Below, one piece after another: positions 1 through 10,900 of a stretch of 64,000 bases of DNA. A program made the translations under genes and the position numbers. Position 1 is the first letter of the stretch. Each line of letters opens with the position of its first letter. The DNA lies in contig JADJMD010000016.1 of NCBI GenBank assembly GCA_016709765.1, forward strand, positions 139,219 to 203,218, given 5' to 3'. Origin of the DNA: Ignavibacteriales bacterium (GTDB lineage: Bacteria > Bacteroidota > Ignavibacteria > Ignavibacteriales > Ignavibacteriaceae). The notes beneath the pieces are model-generated. The model did not search any database and was not told the origin of the DNA. It saw only the letters and a program-made list of their open reading frames with translations.

Positions 1-2058
1 GGTTATAAAGTTACAGTTAAAGAAATCAATTTAACTTCTTCAAAAAATGATTTGAACTTTAACGTTCAATTAAATTCTGAAAACATCAAGCTTAGTGAAA
101 TAGTTGTTGAAGGAAAAAAAATAGACAAAAATGTTTTGAGTACTATCGATATCTCACCAGATTTAATGCTTAAGTTGCCTTCATTTTCAGGTGAAATGGA
201 TTTATTTCGTTCACTCATGTTGCTGCCAGGCATAAATAAAGGCTCAGAATTATCAAACGGTTTATACGTTAGAGGCGGTTCACCGGATCAAACGCTAACT
301 TTAGTTGATGGCGCTGTTTTATATAATCCGGCTCACATTGGTAATATCGCAAGCACTTTTAACTCAAATGCAATTCGGGATATAAAATTAATAAAAGGCG
401 CGTTTCCAGCTGAGTACGGTGGAAGATTATCAAGCGTTCTGGATATTAAATTAAAATCGGGCACTAAAGAAAAGGAAACCGGAACAATTGGATTGGGAGT
501 TATAAATTCTTTCTTCTCTATGGAGGGACCTTTAAAAGATGCAGCTACATACATGGTTGCTGGCAGATGGATGTATTACGATGCTCTGCAAAGGAATTTT
601 AATAAACAAAGTTCAATTCCACTTTATAATTTTTATGATCTAAATGGAAAGATAAATTTTAACATCTCTGATGTAAGTGCATTTTCTTTAAGTGCAATGT
701 ACAGCAGTGACAGAATGTACAATCCTAAAGAAGATGATATTACCTATGATATTGAATGGAAGAATTTAAACGTTACACTTAATTGGTTGCAGATTAATTC
801 AAAATCTTTGTTCCTTAATTCGTCTTTAAGTTACGTTAATTATGAGTTTTCATCTAAAGTAGGAATTGGTTCCGCCACCACAAGTTCATCGTCATACTTT
901 ACAAATCCAAATCTGACCGATTTAATTTTTAAGCAAACTGCCGAACTAAATTGGGCAATGAATCAAAAATTTAAAACAGGATTTGAAATGTCTTTCCATA
1001 ATTATGATTTGCTTTACAATGAGTATTATGATTTGAGTTATGAAAAAGATCCATTTGCAGGTAAAAATATTAATTCGATTGAAGCAGCATTATACTTTCA
1101 AAACGAATCAGAATTTTTCGATAGGTTAAACACAAATATCGGGGGCAGGATATTTTATTTTGATGCACGAAGAGTTTTATCATTTGAACCAAGAATTTCC
1201 TTTTCATATCAAATGTTCGATGATTTTTATATCAAGACTGCAGCTGCCTTAGCCAATCAATACTTACATCTTATTTCAAGAAATGATATCGCTCTTCCCA
1301 CTGATCTTTGGTACCCGGCGACTGCTAATATTGAACCAAGCCGATCAGCACAATTTGTCTTTGGTTTAGATACTTATTTTTATGAAAATTCATATCAAGC
1401 TTCTATTGAAACCTACTATCGGGATATGAAAAAACTGTATGAGTTTAAAAACTCACCAGAGATAAATCCACTTAATAATTCAATTGAAGATCAGTTTCTT
1501 AAAGGCGAAGGTGAAGCCTACGGCATAGAAATATTTTTTCAGAAGAGAGATGGCAATTTACAAGGATGGGTCGGTTATACATTATCCTGGACTAAACGAA
1601 AGTTTGATGAACTTAATGCAGGAAAAATATTTTATCCAAAGTACGATAGAAGACATGATCTCTCATTAGCTGCAACTTATAACCTAAATGATGCAATAAC
1701 GTTTGGTGCAACATTTACCTATGCAACCGGGATGAGATATAATGCACCTGATGGACAGTTTATTTTCAATCCCGTTGGTATTTCAGGGCCCGAACAAGTT
1801 TTACTTGATTACGATGCACTTAATACTTACAAATTTCCAGCTTATCACAAGCTTGACTTAAGTTTTAATTATAAAATAAAAATGGCAAAAGTTGATATTA
1901 ATTTATTTGCTAACTTTTACAATGTTTATAATAGAAGAAATGCATTTGCTCAATTTATTGTTTTTCCTAAAGATGATTCTGGGAATGATAAACCGATGTT
2001 AAAAAGAATTTCTCTTTTTCCTTTTATTCCTGCTTTAGGAGTTAGTATAACATTTTAA
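1..2058 (+). CDS. TonB-dependent outer-membrane receptor, 5' end outside window
   Basis: Outer-membrane beta-barrel that would import a ligand using TonB energy. The frame is open from base 1, so the gene begins upstream; the first in-window residues (GYKVTVKEINL...) look like the end of a carboxypeptidase-regulatory-like beta-sandwich, which precedes the plug in many Bacteroidota receptors. The plug follows, with typical 'GSELSNGLYVRGGSPDQTLTLVDGA' type signature split around residues 80-105 and 'FPAEYGGRLSSVLDI' after it. The rest is alternating barrel strands and the protein ends in an aromatic residue (SITF), as barrel proteins do. It is followed after 2 bases by a DUF4249-like lipoprotein, the usual partner of this receptor class. 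The ligand cannot be read from the sequence. Family call is firm; the start is not in the window. Confidence 0.93.
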   Translation, partial: GYKVTVKEINLTSSKNDLNFNVQLNSENIKLSEIVVEGKKIDKNVLSTIDISPDLMLKLPSFSGEMDLFRSLMLLPGINKGSELSNGLYVRGGSPDQTLTLVDGAVLYNPAHIGNIASTFNSNAIRDIKLIKGAFPAEYGGRLSSVLDIKLKSGTKEKETGTIGLGVINSFFSMEGPLKDAATYMVAGRWMYYDALQRNFNKQSSIPLYNFYDLNGKINFNISDVSAFSLSAMYSSDRMYNPKEDDITYDIEWKNLNVTLNWLQINSKSLFLNSSLSYVNYEFSSKVGIGSATTSSSSYFTNPNLTDLIFKQTAELNWAMNQKFKTGFEMSFHNYDLLYNEYYDLSYEKDPFAGKNINSIEAALYFQNESEFFDRLNTNIGGRIFYFDARRVLSFEPRISFSYQMFDDFYIKTAAALANQYLHLISRNDIALPTDLWYPATANIEPSRSAQFVFGLDTYFYENSYQASIETYYRDMKKLYEFKNSPEINPLNNSIEDQFLKGEGEAYGIEIFFQKRDGNLQGWVGYTLSWTKRKFDELNAGKIFYPKYDRRHDLSLAATYNLNDAITFGATFTYATGMRYNAPDGQFIFNPVGISGPEQVLLDYDALNTYKFPAYHKLDLSFNYKIKMAKVDINLFANFYNVYNRRNAFAQFIVFPKDDSGNDKPMLKRISLFPFIPALGVSITF

Positions 2059-2060
2059 AT

Positions 2061-2861
2061 ATGAAAAATTTTGTAATAATATTATTGTTATCCTTATCAT
2101 TTTTCTTTGGCTGTGAGAATGAAGAATTACTTAACCCGGAATTAATTTATAAGCAGAAGGTTGTAGTCCGATGTCAGATTTCTACTGAAGGATTTTTCCC
2201 TGGAGTTAGTTTGACTAAAACATTGCCCTTAGGAGTTAAATATGATTCTAGTCTTGCAGAGATTAATAATGCCACACTTTATTTAAGAATTAATGGATTT
2301 CAAATAGTTCCGTTACACTATGCTGGAAATGGATTGTATAAACCACTTTATGAGCTTAAAGCTCTCGAGGAAGAATATTATGAATTATTTGGCGAATGGG
2401 AAACATATAGATTTTATGCAATCACAAAGATTCCGGCAAAACCCATTATAAATTCGGTGAACTATAACACTGGTGGATTTTTTGCTGAGACTGATATAAG
2501 TACCTTCAAAGATGAAGTATACTCAGCGTTGTGGGCTGTTGATGTTGGAACTTATGAAGTTGCTAAAGATTTTTATAATATTTCTGACCCTCAAAATAAT
2601 TCACAGAATAATTCTATAAGAATTCGAACTGCTGTGTATCCTATAAATTTCCAAACACCTATTTACAATGGACGCAGATATTTAAGAGTTTATTCATTTG
2701 ATCATTCTTTTAGTGATTACTTTAAAACTAAAGATCAAAATGAAGACATAAACAATCCCTATGTGCAGGGATCAGGAAATACTATTTGGAATGTTAAAGG
2801 TAAAGATGTAATAGGGATGTTCATAGGAATTAATAAATCCGATTATATCCCGGTGAATTAA
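2061..2861 (+). CDS. DUF4249-like outer-membrane lipoprotein
   Basis: A 266-residue lipoprotein: hydrophobic signal followed by a lipobox ending at Cys18 (FFFGC). After it comes a beta-rich stretch (KQKVVVRCQIS ... VSLTKTLPLG ... INNATLYLRING) that resembles DUF4249 proteins, which are encoded next to TonB-dependent receptors and are thought to sit at the outer membrane as their partners. It starts 2 bases after the receptor stop and is followed after 4 bases by a third gene, so the three form one transcription unit. The DUF4249 assignment is from pattern recognition of the N-terminal half; the C-terminal half (after about residue 150) is not recognised. Function beyond association with the receptor is unknown. 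Confidence 0.7.
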   Translation: MKNFVIILLLSLSFFFGCENEELLNPELIYKQKVVVRCQISTEGFFPGVSLTKTLPLGVKYDSSLAEINNATLYLRINGFQIVPLHYAGNGLYKPLYELKALEEEYYELFGEWETYRFYAITKIPAKPIINSVNYNTGGFFAETDISTFKDEVYSALWAVDVGTYEVAKDFYNISDPQNNSQNNSIRIRTAVYPINFQTPIYNGRRYLRVYSFDHSFSDYFKTKDQNEDINNPYVQGSGNTIWNVKGKDVIGMFIGINKSDYIPVN

Positions 2862-2865
2862 TGAT

Positions 2866-3894
2866 ATGAAAATAAATCAAAAAATATTTTTCTTTTTACT
2901 CCTGCTTATTTTAAGTAGTTGTCTTGATGAAAATAGTCTCCTTAACGATAATATTGAACTTGATGGGACTGCAAAAATCTTACGCTACATAGAAAGTATT
3001 GGTGATTTTGCAAATACAGATTTAGCACCTGCATTAATTAGTGCGTCCGAATTATTTAGTAATAATTTACAGTATTCTATTTTGGATATAAGAGAACCTC
3101 AAGAATTTACGGCAGGACATATTGAGTTCGCAAGAAATATTTCAGTACTCAATCTCTATGAAATTGTTGATTCTTTAAATAAAATTACTCCTCTTAAAAA
3201 TATAGTTATCATTTCTAAAAATGGTCAGGCATCAGCATACTTTGTGTGCTTATTACGTTTAGCCGGATTTACAAATGTATATACATTAAACTATGGAATG
3301 GCTTCCTGGAATGTGGATTTTGCTGCTGAATGGCTTGGTGCTTTAGGTAATTCCGATCAATCTTATTTGAACTTAGAGTATCCTAAAAAACCTTTTACCA
3401 ATCTGCCTAATCTAGAATTCCCACCTTCTTTAATCACTGAACAAGAAAAAACTAATTATAGAATTAAAGAAATTATTAAAAAAGGATTTATATCTGGTGT
3501 AAACTTTTCTGAAAATATCTCTACTGGTATAATAAACACGCATTTTTTAGTTTGTTATGGCAAGGGACAGTTATATGGAGCACCGCGTGATTTAGGGAGC
3601 AGAGGCCATCCGGAAAATACTGTATGGTTTAAAGATACCCCATTGTTTGAATTTAGAAGTACTAATAGTTTACAGACATTACCCAACAATCAGCCAATAT
3701 TGATTTATAGCGGTGATGGACAATTAAGCTCTTGTATGACTGCTTATTTAACATTTCTGGGGTATGATGTAAAATCATTATTGTTTGGTGCAAATCAATT
3801 ATTCTATTTTAGATTGAATGCCGACCCGACATTAACAGAGTATATTTTTTCTATGGCTGATATAATGAACTATCCTTATACCACCGGCAATTAA
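2866..3894 (+). CDS. Lipoprotein with two rhodanese-like domains lacking the catalytic Cys
   Basis: Signal peptide with lipobox at Cys19 (LILSSC), then a rhodanese-like fold at about residues 55-155 (ILDIREPQEFTAGHI, then IVIISKNGQASAY) and a second, more divergent one at about 190-325 (ILIYSGDGQLSSCMTAYL). In active rhodaneses the loop after the central strand begins with the sulphur-accepting Cys; here the equivalent positions are Ser117 and Ser282, so sulphurtransfer by the normal mechanism is not expected. Cys290 lies 8 residues further on, at a different place. It is the third gene of the TonB receptor/DUF4249 unit, starting 4 bases after its neighbour. A binding or scaffold role at the outer membrane is an inference; the substrate is unknown. 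Confidence 0.8.
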   Translation: MKINQKIFFFLLLLILSSCLDENSLLNDNIELDGTAKILRYIESIGDFANTDLAPALISASELFSNNLQYSILDIREPQEFTAGHIEFARNISVLNLYEIVDSLNKITPLKNIVIISKNGQASAYFVCLLRLAGFTNVYTLNYGMASWNVDFAAEWLGALGNSDQSYLNLEYPKKPFTNLPNLEFPPSLITEQEKTNYRIKEIIKKGFISGVNFSENISTGIINTHFLVCYGKGQLYGAPRDLGSRGHPENTVWFKDTPLFEFRSTNSLQTLPNNQPILIYSGDGQLSSCMTAYLTFLGYDVKSLLFGANQLFYFRLNADPTLTEYIFSMADIMNYPYTTGN

Positions 3895-3897
3895 TAT

Positions 3898-4917
3898 TTA
3901 ATCAACCTTAACAACAACCTTTCCAATTGTTTGCCCTGATTGAAATTTTTTTACAGCTCTTAAAAGATCTTTAAAATTATATACTTCACCAATCAATGGT
4001 TTTGGAAGTTCCATTTTCAAAATATTATTTAAATACTTTTTCATCATTTCTATTCTATTCCACAAATAGATAAGATTAAAACCCATAACACTTTTGTTCT
4101 TGTCAGATAAAGAAAGTGGATCAACTTTAGGTCTTGTTAAATATTTAGTTAAAACTTTAAAATAATTTGGAGTAGAATTGTAGGTGGAATATTGTGCCGC
4201 ACCGTATACTATTATTCTGCCTCCGGCACTCATTTGCTTAAAACTTTCTGAAAATATTTTTCCGCCAATGCATTCTAATACAATATCTAGATCTCTGCCG
4301 TTTAAACTTTCTTTTAATTTTTCAGCAAAATTATTATCCCGAACTATTACTTTATCATAACCTTCTTTTGTTAGAAGATCTATTTTTGATTTATCTCCAA
4401 TTGAACCAATCGTGAAAGCACTAAATCTTTTTGCAATTCTGTTAGCAAAAAGTCCTACTCCTCCGGCAGCTGAATGAATTAGTACCGTTGATCTTTCTTG
4501 TATATTGCCAAGTGAGACCAATGAATAGTATGCTGTTAAAGATTGAACAATAAAAGCAGCGCCTTCTTCAAAACTCCATCCACTAGGAATCTTTAGAATA
4601 TAATTTTTATTAATGTTTAAATAATCTGTATAGGCTCCAAATCTTATTGCACCCATTACTTTTTCACCAATATCAAATTCATTTACAGATTTCCCTTTGT
4701 TTATTATTATTCCCGAGAACTCTAATCCGGGAACAAAACTTCCTTTTGGAGTTGCGGAATATAATCCTTGAATTGCAAAAATATCTGCAAAATTTAAACC
4801 AATTGCTTTAATCTGTACAGTAACTTCATCATCTGAAGGAATTCCAAGATTTTCATTAATCAGTTTTAGATTATTTATTGAACCGGCTTTATTAACTCTG
4901 TATGCTAATCGTTCCAT
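3898..4917 (-). CDS. Zinc-independent MDR family oxidoreductase (quinone reductase-like)
   Basis: A 339-residue medium-chain dehydrogenase/reductase of the NADPH:quinone oxidoreductase type. The N-terminal GroES-like part (IGLNFADIFAIQGLY, PGLEFSGII) is followed by a Rossmann domain with the dinucleotide motif in HSAAGGVGLFANRIAK, and by 'ECIGGKIFSESFKQMSAGGRIIVYG'-type sequence further on. The Cys set of zinc-dependent members is not visible. I chose the ATG at 4917 (MERLAYRVNKAGS) because the family begins there; the frame stays open for 22 more codons to 4983, but that part has no family similarity. It is convergent with the TonB unit (3 bases between stops). Substrate is unknown. Confidence 0.85.
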   Translation of the reverse strand: MERLAYRVNKAGSINNLKLINENLGIPSDDEVTVQIKAIGLNFADIFAIQGLYSATPKGSFVPGLEFSGIIINKGKSVNEFDIGEKVMGAIRFGAYTDYLNINKNYILKIPSGWSFEEGAAFIVQSLTAYYSLVSLGNIQERSTVLIHSAAGGVGLFANRIAKRFSAFTIGSIGDKSKIDLLTKEGYDKVIVRDNNFAEKLKESLNGRDLDIVLECIGGKIFSESFKQMSAGGRIIVYGAAQYSTYNSTPNYFKVLTKYLTRPKVDPLSLSDKNKSVMGFNLIYLWNRIEMMKKYLNNILKMELPKPLIGEVYNFKDLLRAVKKFQSGQTIGKVVVKVD

Positions 4918-5015
4918 GTGATACTTTAATATTTTTTTATGTATAACAATATAAAATAATTGGGTAATAAGATGAGAATTCAAGTCAATTGTTTTAAATT
5001 TGTATCGTCTAAAAA

Positions 5016-5077
5016 GTCATTCCCGAACAGGCGGGAATCAAAAGCTTATAAAACCGATTCTTACTTTGGTAGGAATG
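5016..5077. repeat. Palindromic intergenic repeat element (REP-like)
   Basis: Two GC-richer hairpins face each other between divergent genes. The left one is ATTCCCG (5019-5025), AACAGG, CGGGAAT (5032-5038). The right one is ATTCTTAC (5057-5064), TTTG, GTAGGAAT (5069-5076). The two halves also resemble each other in inverted orientation at their outer ends (TCATTCC ... GGAATGA). This is the usual build of short dispersed palindromic elements in this group. It could form RNA hairpins in both directions. Confidence 0.55.
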
Positions 5078-5099
5078 ATAAACAATTATCGAGGAACAA

Positions 5100-6931
5100 A
5101 TGAACGAACAGCTTATTGAATGCGTACCAAACTTTTCCGAAGGACAGCGTCCTGAAATAATAAAACAGATAACCGATGAAATTGAAAAGGTAGAAGGTGT
5201 AAAACTACTTGATGTTGATCCTGGTTTTGATATGAACCGCACAGTTGTAACATTTATCGGTAATGCTACAGGTGTTACAGAAGCAGCATTCAATTCTATA
5301 AAAAAGCTTCTGAGCTGATTGATATGAGCAAGCATAAAGGATCCCATCCAAGGATGGGTGCTACAGATGTTTGCCCGTTTGTTCCTATAAGCGGAATTAC
5401 AACTGAAGAATGCATCCAACTTTCTAAAGATGTTGCCAAAAGAGTGGGAGAAGAACTTGATATACCTGTTTATCTCTATGAAAAATCTGCTACCAAACCT
5501 GAAAGAGAAAATCTTGCAAAAATACGACAGGGTGAATATGAAGCTCTAGAAGAAAAACTTAAGAAATCTGAATGGAAACCTGATTTTGGTCCAACTAAAT
5601 TTAATGCTAAAGCAGGTGGAACTGTTATCGGTGTTAGAGAATTTCTTATTGCATACAATGTTAATCTTAATACACGTGAAGAGAAATATGCAACTGATAT
5701 TGCATTTGAATTAAGAGAAAAGGGGAGAAGCGCACGTGAAGGCGGCGATGGGCCGTTTTACTTTAAAAGCGAAAAAATTCTAAAGTATGAAAAGGACAAA
5801 TATCCTTGTGGAAGCTGTGATTTTACTGGTAAGACAATAAATGAAACAATAAAGCATTGTCAAGAAGTCCATCACTATAATCTTGGTGAGCTTTTAGATT
5901 TAAATGGTATTGATGTGAATAAAATTGAAGGACAATCAGTTAAAATTCCCGGCAAGTTTAAATATTGCAAAGCAATTGGCTGGATGGTAAACAAATACGA
6001 CCGTGCCCAAATATCAATAAACCTTACAAATTACAAAGTAACATCAATGCATCACGTTTTTGATGAAACCGAAAAACTTGCTGTAGAAAGAGGATTACGT
6101 GTAACGGGAAGCGAAATTGTTGGTATGGTCCCTTATCCTGCTTTACTCGAAACAGGAAAATATTTTCTAAAAAAACAGCATCGTTCAACTGGAATTCCTA
6201 TTCGAGATATATTAAACACCGCGGTTCAATCACTTGGATTAAATGATGTATCAGAATTTATAATCGAAGAAAGAGTTTTAGGATTACCAAAAAATATTGA
6301 TACTGCACTAGTTGAGATGAAACTTACAGATTTTGTTGATGAGGTTTCAAGAGAAACTCCAGCTCCCGGCGGAGGTTCAATTGCAGCATTATCCGGCTCA
6401 CTTGGTGCTGCGTTATCATCTATGGTTGCAAATCTTACCGCTAATAAGCGGGGGAGTAATCCTGAAACTGATAAAATTCTAAATGAAGCTGCGGATAAAT
6501 GCCAGCAAATTAAAAACATTTTAGTTAAAGCGATTGATGATGACACAAATGCTTTTAATGATTATATGGCCGCAAGACGATTGCCTAACAAAACTGTAGA
6601 AGAAAAGAAAGTTCGCGAAAGCGCTATGCAAAATGGATTAAAACAAGCAGTTCATGTTCCTCTTAATACTGCTAAGCTGAGCTATGAAGCAATTGAAATC
6701 GCTGAGACAGTTGCAAGGCACGGCAATCCAAATTCTATAACTGATGTCGGTGTTGGTGCACAAAGTGCTTATACAGGTGTGCTCGGCGGAATTTACAATG
6801 TACTAATCAATCTTAAAGATATTAAAGATGATAAGTTTAATTCTGAAATGAGAAAAAATTGTGAAGAGTTAAAAGAAGAGGCGCAGAAGAAACTAACAGA
6901 AGTTTTACAGTTTGTGGAAAGCAAATTGTAA
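5100..6931 (+). CDS. ftcD: Glutamate formiminotransferase-formiminotetrahydrofolate cyclodeaminase, one frameshift
   Basis: Bifunctional folate enzyme of histidine breakdown: it moves the formimino group of N-formiminoglutamate to tetrahydrofolate, then deaminates it to methenyl-tetrahydrofolate. The N-terminal transferase starts at 5100 (MNEQLIECVPNFSEGQRP) with family motifs GFDMNRTVVTF and, after the break, HKGSHPRMGATDVCPFVPI. The cyclodeaminase begins near base 6320 (FVDEVSRETPAPGGGSIAALSG) and runs to the stop. The frame breaks at the A run 5300-5305: a stop is met at 5316-5318, and the correct frame (KKASELIDMSKHKG) resumes at once if one A is restored. All motifs on both sides are intact. 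No other hut gene is near. A strand leader with the palindromic repeat lies upstream. Identity is firm; sequencing error is the likeliest cause of the break. Confidence 0.9.
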
Positions 6932-7042
6932 TTCTAAAAACAGAAAATTTGGCTGTTCTGAAATGTGGATAATAGTAGTTGTTTACAATTATTGAATAAC
7001 TGCTGATCTTATTATAGTTTTACATGAGTCTTTTAAAATATT

Positions 7043-7115
7043 GCGAGCGTAACTCAGTTGGTAGAGTGTCAGCTTCCCAAGCTGAATGCCGTGGGTTCGA
7101 ATCCCATCGCTCGCT
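7043..7115 (+). tRNA. tRNA-Gly (anticodon CCC)
   Basis: A complete 73-base cloverleaf. The acceptor stem GCGAGCG pairs with CGCTCGC, the D arm is ACTC...GAGT, and the anticodon stem is TCAGC/GCTGA around the loop TTCCCAA, giving anticodon CCC (glycine GGG). The T arm is GTGGG TTCGAAT CCCAT. The discriminator base is T and no CCA is encoded (bases after are CTA). Confidence 0.96.
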
Positions 7116-7186
7116 CTAATTTTCCCAAGTCATTTTTTTTCAATATTATTTACTATAATCAATTTCCAAATTAATACACTACCTTA

Positions 7187-7759
7187 TTAATTTTTAAAAT
7201 CTGTTTCTAATAGACTATAAATTGCAGTATCTAAAAACTGGCCTTTAAAAAGATAATCTTCTCTAAAATATGCTTCCTTTCTAAAGCCTAATTTTTCTAA
7301 TAACTTTATGGAACTTAAGTTAGTAGGATTAACATTGCCTTCAATACTATGCAAACAGAATTCCTTAAACCCGAATTCGACTGCCTTAGCTAATGCTTCC
7401 TGCATATAGCCATTGCCCCAGTATTCAGGTTTCAAAGCGTATCCAATCTCTGCCCTTACATCTTTTTTTCTCATCCTCCAGTATCCAATATAGCCAACTA
7501 CATCTAACGCGTCTTTTTTTCTAATTATCCAGTTGATACCTTCTTTATCTTTGAATGACTTAATAATTCCTTCGATCATTAGCTCTGATTCTTCAATAGA
7601 TTTATGAGGATCCCTATCAAGATATTTCAAAACTCTATCGTCTGAACGCATTATAAAAAGTTCATCTGCATCACTCTTCATAAACTCATTTAGAAGCAGT
7701 CTTTTAGTTTCTAATGCAGGAAACGAAATAAAAACATTATCATTTATTTTATAATTCAT
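7187..7759 (-). CDS. GNAT acetyltransferase, RimJ/RimL type
   Basis: A 190-residue acetyl-CoA-dependent N-acyltransferase of the RimJ/RimL-like (Acetyltransf_3) group. Visible family parts are the opening ETKRLLLNEFMKSDADELF, the central strand VVGYIGYWRMRKKDVRAEIGYAL, the acetyl-CoA binding turn EYWGNGYMQEAL, and the late NPTNLSSIKLLEKLGFRKE. These proteins acetylate amino groups of ribosomal proteins, aminoglycosides or small molecules, and the sequence does not say which. It is monocistronic, between the tRNA and the divergent hybrid sensor gene. Start ATG at 7759 fits the family length. Confidence 0.88.
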   Translation of the reverse strand: MNYKINDNVFISFPALETKRLLLNEFMKSDADELFIMRSDDRVLKYLDRDPHKSIEESELMIEGIIKSFKDKEGINWIIRKKDALDVVGYIGYWRMRKKDVRAEIGYALKPEYWGNGYMQEALAKAVEFGFKEFCLHSIEGNVNPTNLSSIKLLEKLGFRKEAYFREDYLFKGQFLDTAIYSLLETDFKN

Positions 7760-7925
7760 TATAAATTTCTAATTAATTTATTAACTTAAATATAAATGAG
7801 ATATTGTTGTCAATAAAATGAGATATCTACTATTTAACTTTAATTAAGAATATATTTATTGCAAGTAATCTTAATATTTTGAAACTTTAAATAAGAATTT
7901 TGTCTTAATTTTATTCGAAAGCTAG

Positions 7926-10900
7926 ATGCGGTATTTATCCACTAAATACTTAAGCTTCAGTCTTCTTTTATTACTTTCAACAACAATAAACCTATACACC
8001 CAAACAAAACAGTTACGTTTTAATCATATCACAGTTGAGAACGGACTCCCAGAAAATTCTGGCTGTTCTATTTTTCAGGATCATCTCGGATTTATATGGA
8101 TTGGAACTGAAGGAGGATTGGTTAAATATGATGGCTATACATTTTATCAATACAAATCGAGTGAAGTTGATGGGTTAAAGAATCAAATAAATGCAATCAG
8201 AGAAGATATCACTGGCATACTTTGGATATCAACCAATTCAGGTTTACAGCAATTTAATCCAGTTACAAAAACTTTTATTAATTATGAATTTCCGGATTCC
8301 ATCTTTAAATCAGATCAAAAGATTGGTTACATACACTTAGATAGTGCTAATAAATTGTGGTTCATCAATAGTCAAACCAACGGTCTTTATAGGTTTGATT
8401 ATAAAAATAATGAACTCATAAATTTTGGTCCTTCAGGTAATAATCAACAAAAAATCAATTCGTCTGTTTCTGTTTGGGGTAAGTCGGAGCTAGGTCAGCT
8501 TCCTTTTCTCGAGGATAACAAAGGTAATATCTGGGTTGGTACAGTAAACACAGGACTTTATAGATACAGCGTTAATAAAGATACTTTAATAAATTTCAGA
8601 AATGATAAAAATAGTAGCACTAGTATAAGTGATGACAAAATCTTAAATATTTTTCAGGATTCAAATGGGCTGATATGGATTGGTACAGATGGAGGCGGAT
8701 TGAACTTTTATGACAACCAAACCAATTCTTTTAAAAGATTCAAGCGGAATAGTAGCAACACCAATTCTTTAGTAAGCAATACAGTTTATTTTATTTATGA
8801 AGATAAGAAAGGATTTCTTTGGCTGACAACACCAGCAGGATTAGAAAGATTTGATCCAAGACGAAATGAGTTTTTACATTTCAGACACGATTCCAGCAAT
8901 CCACATAGTTTGTCTACTGACTGGGCTATGCCGCTTTGCGAAGATGACTTTGGTAATCTATGGCTCTTAAACAAAAATGAAATCCCTGAATATTTTGACT
9001 TTAATAATTCTACATTTGTTAAATGCGGTAGTGGTTTTAGTTATTCGGACAATTACACTCCTGGATCCAATCTAATTTCTTTCCTCAAAGACCATTCTGG
9101 TGTGCTTTGGTTTGGGACCTGGTTCGGAGGGATTAATGTTTTTAATCAATCAAAATCATCATTTATTAATTGGGAACTCACTTCAAAGCAGGGCTTACCC
9201 ACGGGGACAGATGTTAGCGTTATTTGTGAGGATAAGAAAAATAACTTAGCGATAATTACTGGAGAAGGCACTTTATACATTTATAATAAGTCAAGAAACG
9301 AAAAATTATCTTTTAATTTCTTAGGATCAGGTTTAAGGAAACAAGAGTATTTTAATTTCTGCCGAGCGATGTTCGACAGAAACGGAGATTTGTGGATCGG
9401 AGACCGTGGCCCGAGATTAATTAAATTCAATATGGTAAATAAGACTTTCAAAGATTATTACATTGGTAGCCCTGTAAAGAATGTGGGATTGATTCAAAAC
9501 AGAGTGCAGGGGATATTTGAAATAGATGATGACAGACTTCTGATTGGCATCCTTGATGGAGTAGTTGAATTTAATAAAAAAACAGGAACTTCAAAGTTAT
9601 ACCAAATTAGTCCTGAAAATCTTGAAGCTTTTAGATTGATAGGCATAATGAAAGATAGTAAGAATAGAATTTGGTACTCTACAAATTTCAAGGGATTATA
9701 TGAATATCTAGTTGATAAAAAGGAATTTATATCTACTGATTTAAATGTTGGCTCAATTAAAATATTTGAGAGTAAAAATGGGAATTATTGGCACGGAACT
9801 TATGCTAATGGACTATTCCTGATTGATAATAATGCCATCAAAAAGCATTTTACTATTAAAGATGGATTGCCTAGTAACGAAGTTCGCGAGATGGTCGAAG
9901 ACGATGATGGTAATCTTTGGTTATTAACAATAAATGGGATTTCAAGATTTGATCCCAATAGAAAATCATTTAAAAACTATGGAATAGAAGATGGGCTTAA
10001 GAGTAAACAATGTTATGCTGAATTTATAAGCTCCAACGGTGAAATTTTCATAGGTAGTGCCAAAGGATTAGTTTCCTTCTTCCCGGATCAAGTTAAGGAC
10101 AATCCTATTCCACCAAAAGTTGTAATTACAAAGATTTCTTTATTTAATAGAACGGATGACTCACTACATTTCAGCAAATACTTATCAGAACTTAAGGATG
10201 TCGAACTTGCCTATGACCAAAATGATCTTTATCTCGAATTTGTTGCACTACATTATGTTGGACCAGAAAAAAATATTTATTCTTATATGCTTGAAAACTT
10301 TGATAATAACTGGAAAAGTCCTGATGCTATCAGAAATGCGACATATACTAACCTTGACCCCGGTCAATATATTTTCAGGGTAAAAGCAGCAAATAGTGAC
10401 GGTGTCTGGAATGGAAAAGAAGCGTCAATAAAAATTATTATACTTCCTCCCTGGTGGCAGACCACTTGGGCTTATATAATTTACATAATTATTATTAGCA
10501 GTATTATTTATTCCATCTGGAAAGGCCAGTTAAAAAGAATTAAAATTAAACAAGAATTTGAAATGAGCAGATTTGAAGCCCAAAAACTTCACGAAGTTGA
10601 TAAAATAAAAACCAGATTCTTTACAAACATTTCCCACGAGTTCCGCACACCTCTTACATTAATTCAAGGGCCGGCTAAACAGATCATCGAGAAGACAAAT
10701 GAAACGAGTACCCGAGATAGCGCTAACTTCATATACAGAAATGCACAAAGACTTATCGGATTGGTTAATCAACTTTTGGATTTGTCTAAACTAGAAGCAG
10801 GTGAAATGACAATCAAAGCAAGTGAAACGGATGTGGTTGATTTAGTAAAAGACATAATCCTTTCATTTACACCTTTAGCAGAAAAAAAGAAAATAACACT

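Noticed and set aside
5294..5330. Programmed frameshift in ftcD
   Set aside because: The A6 run could slip, but no stimulatory structure or upstream ribosome site stands out, and the same kind of break recurs in many unrelated genes nearby.
5009..5419. Minus-strand reading frame of 136 codons over the start of ftcD
   Set aside because: It is antisense to conserved transferase sequence and has no family pattern.
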